From: Todiramphus chloris collaris
Lineage: Eukaryota; Chordata; Aves; Coraciiformes; Alcedinidae
Assembly: GCA_025345505.1 (NCBI GenBank)
Contig: JANVCC010000021.1
Coordinates: 26,019,908-26,083,907, forward strand
Direction of reading: 5' to 3'
DNA length: 64,000 bases
The notes beneath the pieces are model-generated. The model searched no databases, was not told the DNA's origin, and saw nothing but the letters and a program-made list of their open reading frames with translations. Positions 63,561 to 64,000 of the stretch are shown in pieces. Position 1 is the first letter of the stretch; each line of letters begins with the position of its first letter. Both the position numbers and the translations under genes were made by a program.

Positions 63561-64000
63561 TAAGCGTTGGTTTTCAAACTTCTAATACAGATAATGTCAG
63601 TGGGAAAGAAATTGATTTTTTCAGATGTACATCTAATTAAATTAATGTACTTAATCTACTCATGTACCAGCCGGAAGCCAGGCTGTGAATTTGCTAACTG
63701 TGTTTGTTTTCCTCACTGTTTTCAAACTCTGTTGATAAACAATTTTATTTTTAATTCCATGCTTTTGGTTATGTAAACTGCACAAAGCTCCTGATCTCTG
63801 TGCGTTTATATAGCTACTTGAAGCAGGAAGTTGGTTTAAATAAACCACTGGGACTGAATTTCTTAGAAAGAAACAGCAGGAGTTTGGCTTGGTTTTCTCC
63901 ATCTTTTCTTCTTTTTTTTAGTCAACATAGGCAATGCCAGAGCCATCACAAACAGGGACACTGGGCTACTTTTAAGATTTCATAGCTGAATGCAGATGTT

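Larger units (their letters stand above)
59640..64000. other. Upstream flank of NDFIP2
   Basis: Besides three CR1 fragments, the 29-bp tandem duplication and the poly(A)-signal cluster, no known coding exon is seen. A possible donor AAG-GTAAGC at about 59991 and a strong pyrimidine-tract acceptor at about 62065-62079 could belong to a noncoding plus-strand transcript. The last 450 bp hold nothing I recognise. Confidence 0.6.

Noticed and set aside
1..64000. CRISPR arrays, tRNA, rRNA, bacterial operons or endogenous retrovirus
   Set aside because: No regularly spaced repeats other than the 14-bp array, no cloverleaf or rRNA sequence noticed, no LTR pair or gag/pol/env similarity seen; the locus is vertebrate nuclear DNA.

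Overview
The window looks like bird nuclear DNA. It is AT-rich with long introns, and the only interspersed repeats I recognise are CR1 LINE fragments, several carrying the typical avian CR1 3' end (a GGTCCCTTCCAACC-like block followed by short ATTCTGTG or ATTCTATG repeats). There is also one sharp CpG island. I cannot assign a species from sequence alone.

The one gene I can identify with confidence is NDFIP2 (Nedd4 family interacting protein 2). It lies on the minus strand and fills most of the window. Seven coding exons, with consensus splice sites and compatible phases, run from the ATG at 59129 to the stop at 16351. Together they encode 234 residues: an N-terminal cytoplasmic region with two PPPY motifs and one LPTY motif, then three membrane segments. 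The product is expected to recruit and activate NEDD4-family HECT ubiquitin ligases on Golgi and endosomal membranes. The 3' UTR probably runs from 16350 down towards 12.7 kb, but its end is uncertain.

Layout from low to high coordinate: 1-12.6 kb is intergenic DNA downstream of NDFIP2, with CR1 fragments, A/C-rich tracts and a 69-bp direct repeat. 12.7-16.35 kb is the putative 3' UTR. 16.35-59.13 kb is NDFIP2, with a 20-kb first intron that carries a 2-kb CR1 with reverse-transcriptase remnants. 58.56-59.64 kb is the CpG island promoter, which contains a 14-bp tandem array broken by ten Ns. 59.5-64 kb is upstream DNA. It holds three CR1 fragments, a possible divergent plus-strand transcript starting in the CpG island (with a candidate 64-codon two-exon ORF), and a 3'-UTR-like stretch ending in several AATAAA signals near 63.5 kb.

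The points most worth checking are the collapsed 14-bp array, whose true length decides whether a long N-terminal form of NDFIP2 is in frame; the divergent small ORF; a perfect 15-bp hairpin in intron 3; and a 170-codon stop-free frame in intron 1 that I could not identify.
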